Assembly: GCF_026914265.1 (NCBI RefSeq)
Contig: NC_069133.1
Span: 4,005,566-4,069,565 of the forward strand
Source: Mya arenaria
Lineage: Eukaryota; Mollusca; Bivalvia; Myida; Myidae
Direction of reading: 5' to 3'
Length of the DNA stretch: 64,000 bases
How positions within the stretch are numbered: the stretch's first letter is position 1; each line of letters begins with the position of its first letter. Position numbers and translations under genes: made by a program. The notes beneath the pieces were generated by a model. That model saw only the letters and a program-made list of their open reading frames with translations. It was not told where the DNA came from and made no database searches. This document shows, piece by piece, positions 12,901 through 22,277 of the stretch.

Positions 12901-15900
12901 AAAAATGCATAAAACATAATATGTTAGTAACATTTTTTTTATTATAATAGATGATGATGAATGCAATGACAAAACACACTTGTGTGACCACAATTGTACA
13001 AACGAAGAAGGGGCGTATAGCTGCTCATGTAGAAAAGGATATGTTTTGGATACAAATAATCTTACTTGTTTAGGTAAGTGTGACGAAAAAAAGTTTGGAG
13101 AGAAAAAAACGTTAAAAAGTTTATGATATTATTACCTCACTTTAGGGAAAAGCCTAGTAGACAAACATTGTACGATGAACATGTTTAAAGGCTTAAGTCA
13201 GAGGCCATCATTACAAAAAGTCCGTGTCTAGGCTCAGATTAAAAAAAGAACGTTCATTTAACAAAAAATCTTAATTTAGTTGTTTATTTAACAAAAATAA
13301 TGGGTAGTAATGGGGGACATTACAAATTTAATGCTATTCTTCAAAAGGTCATCATCAATAATCATTTAGAAAAAAAGTTACACTTAAATGGATATTTGCA
13401 GTTTTTCAACTTGGGTCTGAGAATATACTTGAGAATGTTCGTAATAATGGTACCTGATAACCTTTTATGTTGCCCTTACACAAACATAGTCAACATAGAC
13501 CTGGTGTATTTGTTTGTTTTTAAGATATTTACGAATGCGTTTTCGACACACATGAGTGTGAACAAATCTGTTCAAACGTAAATGGTACGTACAACTGTTC
13601 GTGCAGACCAGGGTACCTTCTGGATACAGACGGACGTAGATGTTTAGGTACGTATAACGATGAACACGTGCCTTCAAATCCTTAATGTATGTCGCCATGC
13701 ATTTGTAATTTATTGCATTTATCTTGCCTTTAAGGAAAACGCCTAAATGCAAAAGAGGAATTGAAGGTAATTTACACAAAATTTTCAAAAGGTTAATTTG
13801 CTTTTACGGTTCAATATTTAAAAAAAAAACCATAATACTTTTGTGCTTTCATAGATGTTTAGCTGTTTGGAGACCTTAACAAATTTGAACGACCATTTCT
13901 AAGTATAAAAACAAATGTTTTAAATACAATATTAGGAATAGAGTCGGGTGCTTAACTTGTTGTCGCAGTCCCAGCAACAATGTCCTGAGGCTATGCCAAG
14001 ATTGTTTTGTAGTCATTTTATGAAAAATATTTGTCTTACTAAGGCATTAGTCTTGATTTCGAAATAAAATACCATTACAAAGCTAGACGACGTAACTGCT
14101 TAAATAATCAGAGATAATTTAAACTAAAAAACAAATATATTGTCTAAAACTTGTTTTAAATGAAAACTGAAGTTTAACAGTTGTCTTATATATTACCTAT
14201 TCGTTAAAAAAATCAACGCATCAACGCCTTATTGAACCAACCATAAAGGAAAGACTGCGAAAGTGACCTCTACAAAAGAGTGCACCTCATAGCTCAAAGT
14301 GAAAAGATATTGTGATTCATGTTAACGTTTGGCCTTCCATCTACTTGGTCATGCGAAACCTCCATTATAATAGACTCTAGAAGTTGAGATGACATTTACC
14401 TAAAACAATCATATACCTTAAGCTTTTATTTAAATTTGTCTTAATATCTCAAACTCAACTACCTCTAGACAGCGTACTACTAAAACTCTGTAAAAAGCGG
14501 CAGGTTCTCTTTCAAACTAAACAGATGTAATTATAGATGTCGATGAATGCAATGGATCGCTGAGATGTGATCATATCTGTACCAACCTGAATGGGACGTA
14601 CACATGCACGTGTAGATCTGGCTATATACTCGATACTGACAATCAGACATGTTCAGGTAAACAAAATCACACATTTGTGGTTTCCTACATTCGTTTACAT
14701 AACTTTTTACATTAAAAACCAAAAACCACAGTAGCAACGAAAAATGAAGAACAGAAGACAACAGAACAGAACAGAACAGAACATTTATTTACCGGAAGAT
14801 AATAGACCCATATGGCCGAATATCATACCAAATGACGACAAGTACAAAACATGTGTACATATTCATACATATATATGCAATTTCATGCAATACAGACAAC
14901 ATAAAACATACCAAAAAAACAATAAGTAAGAGTATAACAAAACATATGAAACCTATGAATGACATTATAATTGATAAATCTTTTATATGCATATACATTT
15001 ACTTAAACACAAACATATACACATTCAAAAACCTCACCATACTGAAATGGGTGTAAGTGACCCCTCACTACCTACATCATTTGTTTTCAAAAAAAATCAA
15101 CGGCTGTGAACTCATATTTTAATCCACTCCCTATCCAATTACTCGAGGAACAACCGTCTTGCCATACAGTTCCTAATGAACTGTTCTTCAAAATGTTATT
15201 AATTTTGAGTTTATTTGGACAGTTGAATATCCTTGATTCCGAGCAGTCAGAAAAAGATAACTGACTTAAAAACGCGGTATCCAAAAAAAAACAAAAAAAA
15301 ACAATTCATGCTAGCTCACGGGGTGCCGTTTTTGAATCGGCAACTGGATGACGGGATGGTTCCAGCAACTGGAGGGCCGTTCAAGTTCACTGAAGGGCGG
15401 GTTCGGAACTGAAGGGCCGGTTCAAGTTCACTGGAGGGCGGGTACGGAATCGGAATTTGAAGAGCTGGTTTTGGATCGGCTTCTAGCGAGCCGATTCCGG
15501 TACAAATCTCGCCTGTACGATACAACTGCGAACCGTGGCTAGAATATAAAGTGTCAGGAAGAATTAATGTTGATAGTGCTCATAGCGCTCCAATACACAC
15601 TATTTCAGTGAAAATTCGGCCCGACATTGACAGGTATAAAAAGAAACACATTAGTTGGAATATTTCCTCATCACTAACAATACACTACATCAAACGCATG
15701 ACCAAATATATAACACAAAAATAACATTTTTAGAACTCTTTATGTGTTTTAGATATAAAAGTGATATTTGATAGATGCATAATTATGCACTGTTTGTCTA
15801 ATGATAAAATAATATCATAAAAACGCATATTGAAACTAAGTTTGACAATATATATAAAAATCTGATTTTTGAAACGCCGATATCAATCTTAGATACTTGA

Positions 15901-16984
15901 ATACATTGTTGTTTATGTATTTTCAGAGTTGACAACGTCTACCAATATGGCGTTGACAATTTCTCTGTCTACATCAGGAGTAATACTTGCTGTCTGCATT
16001 TCTGTCGTTGTGTTCCTTGCAATAATGAGGTAACGAGAACAAACGATCAGTACATTTAATTATATTGTGCATCTTTGCGTACGTATGAAATGAAAACAAA
16101 TCCAGCATAAGCTGTATTTATTAAATTTGTATTGTATTACTTTTAACAGATACCGCTCAAACGCTGAGGCAAGGATGGAAAAGGGAGTTTCTTACAACAA
16201 AGGTTTCACATTATTTCATATTATCTTAGTTGCGTTTTTGACCATGTACACCAATTAGATACGAAAGCTGAATTTTGCATAAACTTCAACAATTAATAAA
16301 TATATACGTTGATTAAACGTGCCGGCCTAGCAGCATAATGGCGTGGAGTTAGCGGCCACACTTCCCGGCGGCGTGGTTTCAGAGGCCTGCAGTAATTTTA
16401 TATTTTGATAATTTGTTTTATTTAATAATTTGTTTGAATGATTTTTTTATCACACAAAATTAAGATACTTACCATACATCTTCTGTGTTATGTTCAAACG
16501 ATACATATCGCGATACGATTTGCAAATAATACCTTTCCCTGGCTACTAAATTTATGCTAATATACCGCCAACTTTTCCACGTATATCGAAATGAATGTGT
16601 ACATATAATATTGCATTTTATTTTCCAAATCTTATATACGTTTAATTAGTTTATGCCTTTTTAGTGGTTCAATGTGTTCAATTGCTGAAAGATGCTCGTA
16701 ATAGAACAAAAAAGAAGAAATAAAATGAAAACGCATTCAAATTATGCTCGTATTGTTTTGATTTTGATTGCGAGTGTTTCATATTTTTTAAAGAAACGGC
16801 TTCCTTCGAAAGGCTTCGAGCGACGGAAGATCCGACACGCGAAATCCCTGAGAACGCATACAATTCTTTATCGGGCGTAGCGGAATACTGTGAGGTTATG
16901 GACAAATGCAAAAGGGAGCAGGAAGTATCAACAGTTAACGCCATATACACCAAGACTTATTTGCTGTCTGATGCGCCTCGATAA
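6901..16984 (+). CDS. CED-1/Draper/MEGF10-like EMI-EGF transmembrane receptor, copy 1 (multi-exon)
   Basis: Exons read by eye with GT-AG borders: 6901-6953, 9818-9933, 11441-11520, 11977-12075, 12951-13073, 13525-13647, 14537-14656, 15927-16029, 16150-16202, 16794-16984. The product has a signal peptide, an EMI-like cysteine-rich domain, one EGF, three calcium-binding EGF modules, a membrane span and a cytoplasmic tail with several tyrosines. This order is known from phagocytic receptors of the CED-1, Draper, MEGF10 and SREC group, which sit in the plasma membrane and bind dying cells or microbes. Phases agree from exon to exon except between exons 2 and 3, where copy 1 has one base fewer than copy 2. 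A decayed cbEGF exon lies at 12373-12490. The start is the first of two Mets before a hydrophobic run. Class is well supported; orthology is not. Confidence 0.75.
6954..9817 (+). other. Copy 1 intron 1, with two SINE-like repeats
   Basis: No exon was recognised. The first ~600 bases (to about 7560) are homologous to the start of the matching intron of copy 2 (22278-22830), so the paralogous duplication included the promoter side. Two diverged copies of one short repeat lie at about 8260-8460 and 9215-9360. They share ATCCCGCTCGGCTC-like and GAGTACTGGTTATCA-like sequence and look like old tRNA-derived SINEs. Confidence 0.5.
9818..9933 (+). CDS. Copy 1 exon 2: first half of EMI-like domain
   Basis: Starts after CTTGCAG and ends CAG|GTAAAC. 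It encodes [13 protein letters not shown], then [16 protein letters not shown], the Cys-Gly-aromatic-Trp...Arg-Cys core typical of EMI domains. It is 116 bases long and ends in phase 1, while exon 3 needs phase 2. Copy 2 has 117 bases here. Confidence 0.65.
10030..10690. repeat. Dispersed repeat beginning with GTCCGTCC-type tract
   Basis: A CCGTCCGTATGTCCTTCCGTCTG tract type (about 10105-10140), followed by the GGTTGGTCAGAT phrase near 10153 and again near 10371, marks this intronic stretch as an interspersed repeat. No ORF is found. Confidence 0.45.
10935..11110 (+). ncRNA. Hammerhead-ribozyme-like core in a dispersed repeat (copy A)
   Basis: CTGATAAAGGCC at about 11030, then AGCAT and GGCCGAAACG. 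The CUGANGA core, a GGCC/GGCC stem II and GAAA form the hammerhead pattern. It shares upstream TTGACGTCATTT and downstream GGCAGGATAGTAAAG with the copy at 25.4-25.56 kb. The core here reads CTGATAA instead of CTGATGA. Stems I and III were not resolved, so self-cleavage is unproven. Confidence 0.4.
11441..11520 (+). CDS. Copy 1 exon 3: second half of EMI-like domain
   Basis: Starts after GATGACAG, ends before GTATGT. In the frame matching copy 2 it encodes [18 protein letters not shown], the CC-x-G-Y/W-x-G close of an EMI domain. It starts in phase 2 and ends in phase 1, ready for the EGF exons. Confidence 0.65.
11977..12075 (+). CDS. Copy 1 exon 4: EGF-like module
   Basis: A 99-base phase 1-1 exon encoding [13 protein letters not shown], then [16 protein letters not shown], a six-cysteine EGF. 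The same exon is present ten times in copy 2. Confidence 0.8.
12373..12490 (+). pseudogene. Decayed calcium-binding EGF exon in copy 1
   Basis: Encodes [14 protein letters not shown], then [20 protein letters not shown], a good cbEGF pattern, followed by a possible donor (TTACG|GTTGTG). The sequence just upstream has no AG where the acceptor should be, so the exon is probably skipped. It is either an exon fossil or uses an unusual acceptor. Confidence 0.5.
12721..12945. repeat. Interspersed repeat beginning GCTGCACTCCCACAG
   Basis: Homologous to 39785-40085: both share the CAGATTTACCGTTTT start, GCGTAAATATCTGCA in the middle and a CATGGCTAAA-like end. It is a short non-coding element, a MITE or SINE. 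It lies in a copy 1 intron and is absent from the matching copy 2 intron. Confidence 0.6.
12951..13073 (+). CDS. Copy 1 exon 5: calcium-binding EGF
   Basis: A 123-base phase 1-1 exon encoding [15 protein letters not shown], then [15 protein letters not shown]. It has the D-x-D/N-E-C calcium signature and the aromatic after the fourth cysteine. It is nearly identical to the cbEGF exon of copy 2 at 33569. Confidence 0.8.
   Translation: MMMNAMTKHTCVTTIVQTKKGRIAAHVEKDMFWIQIILLV
13525..13647 (+). CDS. Copy 1 exon 6: EGF module of the calcium-binding type
   Basis: A 123-base phase 1-1 exon encoding [15 protein letters not shown], then [17 protein letters not shown]. The leading acidic calcium ligand is replaced by Ile, so calcium binding may be weaker. 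Confidence 0.75.
13660..14530 (+). other. Copy 1 intron without recognised feature
   Basis: AT-rich, with no exon-like peptide or clear repeat. Confidence 0.4.
14537..14656 (+). CDS. Copy 1 exon 7: calcium-binding EGF
   Basis: A 120-base phase 1-1 exon encoding [15 protein letters not shown], then [16 protein letters not shown]. It carries the full DVDEC calcium signature and is the last extracellular module before the membrane span. Confidence 0.8.
14745..15060 (-). mobile_element. Possible 3' end of a truncated non-LTR element
   Basis: An ACAGA/AGAAC pentamer run (about 14755-14780) is followed by ATTTATTTACCGG. On the minus strand this reads as a tail ending in a short tandem motif, as many LINE families end. 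No coding remnant is visible, so the call is weak. Confidence 0.3.
15310..15540. repeat. GC-richer local tandem repeat
   Basis: The phrase GGTTCAAGTTCACTGGAGGGCGGGT and relatives repeat about every 50 bases between 15370 and 15450. The base composition is well above that of the intron around it. Both strands stay open for short ORFs because of the repeat. Confidence 0.5.
15927..16029 (+). CDS. Copy 1 exon 8: transmembrane segment
   Basis: Starts after TTTTCAG, ends ATGAG|GTAACG. It encodes [12 protein letters not shown], then [19 protein letters not shown], a clear single membrane span followed by Arg. The phases join exon 7 and exon 9 without conflict. Confidence 0.75.
16150..16202 (+). CDS. 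Copy 1 exon 9: juxtamembrane cytoplasmic segment
   Basis: Starts after TTAACAG, ends AAAG|GTTTCA. It encodes [18 protein letters not shown], basic next to the membrane as expected for a cytoplasmic stop-transfer region. Confidence 0.6.
16794..16984 (+). CDS. Copy 1 exon 10: cytoplasmic tail with tyrosine motifs and stop
   Basis: Starts after TTTTTAAAG in the phase left by exon 9, and ends at TAA 16982-16984. The tail holds [17 protein letters not shown] and [12 protein letters not shown], giving YxxL, five residues, then YxxV: close to an ITAM (which has six to twelve between). Draper and CED-1 signal through such tyrosines after engulfment receptor clustering. The acceptor is inferred from phase and the open frame only. 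Confidence 0.6.
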
Positions 16985-16999
16985 CACATTAGATGCAGT

Positions 17000-17365
17000 G
17001 AAAGAACGCAGATGTACACTTGTGTGACGACAGCTGTTACTATTGTGTCTATTTTCTGGAATGAATCTGATTTGATATTTAGTACCGATGCTTGGGGTTA
17101 AACCATCATCTCTTTTGGCATGAGGCAGACTACAATACCTCTCGATCACTAGCACACTTTTACTTGCTCCAATCATATAAACTAACATAACACTATCATT
17201 AGTATAAACATTAACTTTCTGGGTTTGATTTTGTTTATACCATGTTTAGAGTATACATGTATAACCTGATCTGCATTGCTTAATAAACGCGGTATGTGTT
17301 TCTACAAAGCGATTTCAGTGGTTACTTTATACATTTAATGATCAAATTAATTATTTGCAATATAA
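17000..17365. other. Likely 3' untranslated and intergenic sequence of copy 1
   Basis: No gene was seen. AATAAA-like sequence occurs at about 17281 (TAATAAACG), a possible polyadenylation signal about 300 bases after the stop. Confidence 0.35.
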
Positions 17366-17367
17366 CC

Positions 17368-17395
17368 ACACACACAAAAACACGCACGCGCGCGC

Positions 17396-17457
<62 letters not shown>

Positions 17458-17473
17458 ACACACATATATATAT
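17368..17473. repeat. Compound microsatellite (AC/GC/ACGC/AT)
   Basis: CACACA, CGCGCG, then ACGC tetramers, then a long CA run and a short TA run. The ORF across it is an artefact of the repeat. Confidence 0.85.
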
Positions 17474-17479
17474 GTTATG

Positions 17480-19470
17480 GAATGTATACTATAGTTTAAA
17501 CACTGTTCATAAACAAGACATATATCTATGAATAACCATAAAAGACGCAGATAACTGTTTTACACTATTGATCTAAACAATATTTGATCACCGCTTTTAA
17601 AACTATTGTTTGAATGTTCAAATGCGTATTTATATATTGATTGCTGATTAAATACTTATACTCATTATTTGTGTACAGTTTTTCCAACTGTTTTCCAAAT
17701 GCCCTAAATGTCATTATTATTTGTTCGTGGAATTACAATAACAAAGTTCCTAAAAATACATCCGCCACACCAAAAACTTCGAAAAAAGGTTGTAAGCGAT
17801 AGAACTACATGCTTTTCGAAATAAACAACCTGGATACGGTTTGAATCTTTTAAATCCTCGCAAAGAATTACCGCGAACATTATTGACACAGAAAGTTTTG
17901 AAGAACACTGGTGATGGTTTGTGTAATGATATATGACGCGATAGATACTTTTGTCAATTGTACAGACTTTAATATCAAGGATCTAAAGGTTAAACCACTG
18001 AATGTCCTATTTATAATTGAATGAGTTTAGTCAATTATTTATCTGATGTATATAATATTTTGCTGGACAGAGATTATTTACCTTTGTCATGCTCATAAGG
18101 TTTTATAGTACCTAAACATAAGAAAGGGCACATAATAACACCAACAACAATATGGGCAAAACGCTAGTAAGTAATCTATGGAAAATAAGTGTGACCAATG
18201 AAAGAGCGTAAAAGTGGTTCAATAAACTTATTTATTTTCGTTTCGATTGATGCAATATTCGTTTTCCATAATTTAATTAAAACTGCACGTGTTACGAAAT
18301 TACGTTTGCCATGTAAATGTATTGATTCTTAAGGGCATTTGATTCAGTTGAGGTAGCCACTTTTCAAAAAGGGTTTAAATGGTTAATTTCAAAGGAATCC
18401 TTTCAGTTGTAAAATCCTGTGAAGAGCACTATTACTCATTTTCGGATTTCTTAGATAAATCCATGGACTTACTTCAAGGCCAATATAATTCGCCGGTGTA
18501 ATTTGCACTGTTCTTATGGAAGATTAAATATTTTTTACACCAGAATTTTAATCGTGAAACTGCCTTATATGATTTCTGTATAAAGATACTGCTTTCTGCA
18601 TATATGTTATGGTTATTCTGAATAACTGTTTTACAATGAAGTTTTAACCATCATTACCATGTTTGACAAACCTGAAGTTAAGAGGTAGATATATCCAAAA
18701 CGAAGGCAGTTAATTTTTCGTTAAAGAGGTCCCGTGTGAGAAATCCAAACTTGATATAATGAACCACAGGAAATAATTGATATTTTCAAATACATAACCA
18801 AAGTATTTAACTTTACAGGATCGTTTGTTTTGAATAATCAGTTTTTAGTGAACAAGTCCATTAAAGTGATATACTATAATATATATATTAACAAAGAATA
18901 TTATAACATATAATGTGCCTGCTAAAATGACACTACTATTACTTGAATCGTTGGTAGGCTTAATCCTAAAATAGTAGTGCCCAGTTTGGGGTCTACAAAA
19001 TCTTTAAAAAATCGTACGCTCGTATTAAATATATAGGCCTATATTATGTGTTTCCGTTCCGGTAAAATCCGACCCGGAACGGACACAGATGATAGATATT
19101 TTTCAAGCATGCTTTAAACTATTTTTGATGAAGAAAATACATAAAAAAAACTCGCATTTTAATACATTTCACCAAAAAGCAATGCCTAACCTTTCATTAA
19201 GGCAATGAACTCAGTCTTAACATTGTGGGAATTATTTGCAATCCAAATTTTACTGGACAAATTCCATGAAGACTTCGTGGCACATTCCTCAACATTTGCA
19301 ACAGTGTTATATCTAAGTCGATCTCTCCATTTGCTTTGAAAACTTTGCACGTATGTATTGCATTAAACACATGCGGAAAATGAAGCTAAACACAATTAAT
19401 AATTTTGCACTTAGTGCACTAATGAGTTACCCTATTGAAATGTTTGTAGAATAGAGGTCTTCACAACAAC
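17480..19470. other. Intergenic stretch, nothing recognised
   Basis: AT-rich, with short chance ORFs only. A small inverted pair, ACTACTATT near 18930 facing AATAGTAGTG near 18972, is the only local structure noticed. Confidence 0.4.
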
Positions 19471-19474
19471 GTTA

Positions 19475-20460
19475 TCATGTTGCCATGTATATCATTGTCG
19501 ATGACCCCTTGTTTGCTGCTCAGCAATTAAATGATGACATGGAAAATATCCATAAGTGGGCAGAAAGGTGGCTTGTATCATTCAACCCGGCGAAAATTGT
19601 ATCACTTCTTATCACTCGAAAAACAAACAGAGAGGCACATCCACCCATCTTTATGGATAATGTTCAAATAGTGGAAGTTACTTCCCATATACATCTTGGT
19701 GTCACACTATCCAATAACTGCTCATGGCATGAACATATTCAGTCCGTAAAAAAACCAAGGCCTGGCAACTTATCTACCTCATATGATAATTCAAATATGT
19801 CCTGATCGCAAATCGCTATTTGTACTATATAAAACATTTAATCGGCCACTTTTAGAATATGCCGATGTTGTTTGGGACAATCTTACGCAAGTTACTCACA
19901 CTCTTTTACAAGATGTTTCATCTCCTTACACCAGCCTTTGTCACTTCACTTATTCCGTCCCGAGTTGGTGATACAACCTCATACAATCTTTGGAATTCTG
20001 TTAACCTTCGTAATATTACTTGTAAAACTCAACTGTTATCGAACTCATTTCTACCAACTATAATATCGTCGTGGAATGTACATCCGGAAACAGTTCGTTC
20101 CTCTCCAACCTTGCCCTCCTTCAAACTTAACCTTAACGAGAATAAACAAACAGTTCCTCAATTCTACTATGAGGTTGAATTGAATTGAGTGTCACACATG
20201 CAAAGCTGCGGATGCACTGTAGAACTGAAAATTTGTTCTCTAAAAACATTATCCATAGCCTAAATTGCCAATGTGGTGAAATTGAGGACACCTACCATTT
20301 CTTTTTCACATGTCCCTTATATCATGCGCAAAGGCATCACCTATTCGACCAACTATTCTGCGCGATTTCGTTCAAGTGGTTTCAATTAAAAGATAATTGC
20401 TTACTTATTTCAATACGCCATATCTTGCATACTTTTGAGACGAACATAACGACATAGTGG
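19475..20460 (+). mobile_element. LINE (non-LTR) fragment, reverse-transcriptase C-terminal part
   Basis: Several frames give pieces of one family: IHKWAERWLVSFNPAK, HIHLGVTLSNNCSWHEHI, then LFVLYKTFNRPLLEYADVVW, then NSFLPTIISSWNVHPE, and finally LNCQCGEIEDTYHFFFTCP. This is the conserved end of the RT thumb and the C-terminal zinc-like region of Jockey/CR1-style LINEs. The frame changes at least three times (near 19790, 19870 and 20185) and the RT core is missing on the 5' side, so it is a dead 5'-truncated copy. Confidence 0.8.
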
Positions 20461-20519
20461 TAGATATTGAATTAATATCTAAGCCATAGTAGGTATTCCC
20501 GTTTATACGTATAACTGTG

Positions 20520-20720
20520 TTAGCTAAAAAAATACACATTAGTGTGCTTTATTGATTATAAAAAGGCGTTTGACACGGTCATTTAATAAGCTCTATGGAT
20601 TAAAGTACTTAGAAGAAGTAGTAAATTATCAATGATATTAAAATCTATACCAGAATGTTAATTTATATGGACTTGTCGCAAGCAACTCTAAGTGATACAA
20701 CTGCACAAGTCAACCGACTG
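20520..20720 (+). mobile_element. Second LINE reverse-transcriptase fragment
   Basis: The + strand encodes CFIDYKKAFDTV, RT motif A with its catalytic aspartate, followed within a few codons by a stop and then ALWIKVLRR-like sequence. It belongs to a different part of RT from the neighbouring 19475-20460 piece and probably to another copy or family. Confidence 0.65.
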
Positions 20721-22224
20721 ACATAATATCCCTGAAAACAATTTTGCTGTTGTTCAGTATGCAATATTTAGATATAAACGCAGCAAGCATTTCTTTTATT
20801 TAAGGTTTGGTCGTATTCTTTCTTCGTTTATGATGTCTGGTCGCAGTACGGCAAGCCAGCAAATTCCATAAGTGAGCTAGGACTTTTTGGTAACTTGCTC
20901 GCTTGCCCTTCTGCGTTCATAAAGCTTAGTTTAATTAATTATCAATTACATTTTAAATATCAGCAGTATCTTCTGTAATTAAGTATTATTTCCTAAAGAA
21001 AAGTAGCCGATAGATCCATGTTTTAAGAATAGCTCATCACGATGATTTATATAGGATTTGCTATACATGTTATATCTCATGGTTATGAATGTTATTATAT
21101 GTATTGCTGAAAAATTATATGTATGTTTATATGTATGCATGCATGTAAATATATATGAATGATGCCCATAATTGAATGACGTCTTAATTTGAGTTTGATA
21201 TTGTTGCGTATATAATTGTATCCTTATTGCCTTTAACATCGATGTCCAATTATCCGGTGCACATTTGTGAATCCATCCTCATTAATAGTTAAAATTATTT
21301 GTATTACGAAGTGCATATGCTTTCATTTAAATTCCGCAAGTGAAAGATTTTGACCATTTTAATAAGATCTCACTCCCGATATGTCGAGGGCGTAGCGCAA
21401 GACTGTGTAATACCTTATGTATCTATATATTGAGTTAACAGCGTCTTCCACTAAGCCCGCATTGAATCTTTTGTTACGCTGATGACTTTTGACATACACA
21501 GTTCGTGTCACTCGTTTGAAATGCAATCATCATTATAAGGAAGTAAATTATCTATACTAAGTATTCATGAACAATTGAGTTTTTCTCAACTTAAGAGGAC
21601 GTGACACATGTGTAGTTTCTATTTCTTTTTCAGTTAGTATGATTCCTTGCTGATTTGTGACATTCATGAACAACAATACGGCATATAATTGTTATAGGGC
21701 AATCTATGAATTTCGCAAAAGTCGAGTTTAAGGTACAATATTCCAACTGTAGAACAAACTTTAACAACGCACAATAAAGGCTGACGCAAATAGCATTTTG
21801 ATGCATTGTTTTGTTTAAATCATTGGACTTAAATAATCAAAATGTTAATACTATACAACTCTGTAAATATTGCACAATAACTATTGTTTGTTTTTTGAAA
21901 ACATTGCATGTTAAATACTGTATCGATGTCAATTTTATTTCCTTATAAGTTTATTTAGTCAACACCTTTATGTTATTGACACCAGGGTCTCGTTTCTTTT
22001 CTCCTATATCAATGACCAATATAAAATGAAGTCTTTACTTTGATGGCGTGCATACCTTTTTAGCAAACATCATTCTTTCATTTTTCATTGAATATCAAAT
22101 AATTCTTCCTAGTGACATTTTAGATGATTGGATGTTTGCACTGTCTTAGGTAAATTTCTATGCATTCGTCTATTTCCTTATGTATACATATATTTTCCAC
22201 ATCCTTACTTTGGTTGCAGGCGGC
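20720..22224. other. Intergenic and upstream region of receptor copy 2
   Basis: No gene recognised. The last ~110 bases before 22225 match those before 6901, so the proximal promoter and 5' untranslated region were duplicated with the gene. Confidence 0.5.
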
Positions 22225-22277
22225 ATGATGAATGCAACAGTTTGGCATCTATGTAGTGTTATTTGTTTATACTTAGG
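22225..22277 (+). CDS. Copy 2 exon 1: signal peptide
   Basis: Encodes MMNATVWHLCSVICLYLG and ends AGG|GTAAGT in phase 2, matching copy 1 exon 1. The hydrophobic run is broken by one His. Confidence 0.65.

Noticed and set aside
17296-17499. 67-codon ORF with long Thr-His/Arg-Ala repeats
   Set aside because: Translation of a CA/CGCA microsatellite.
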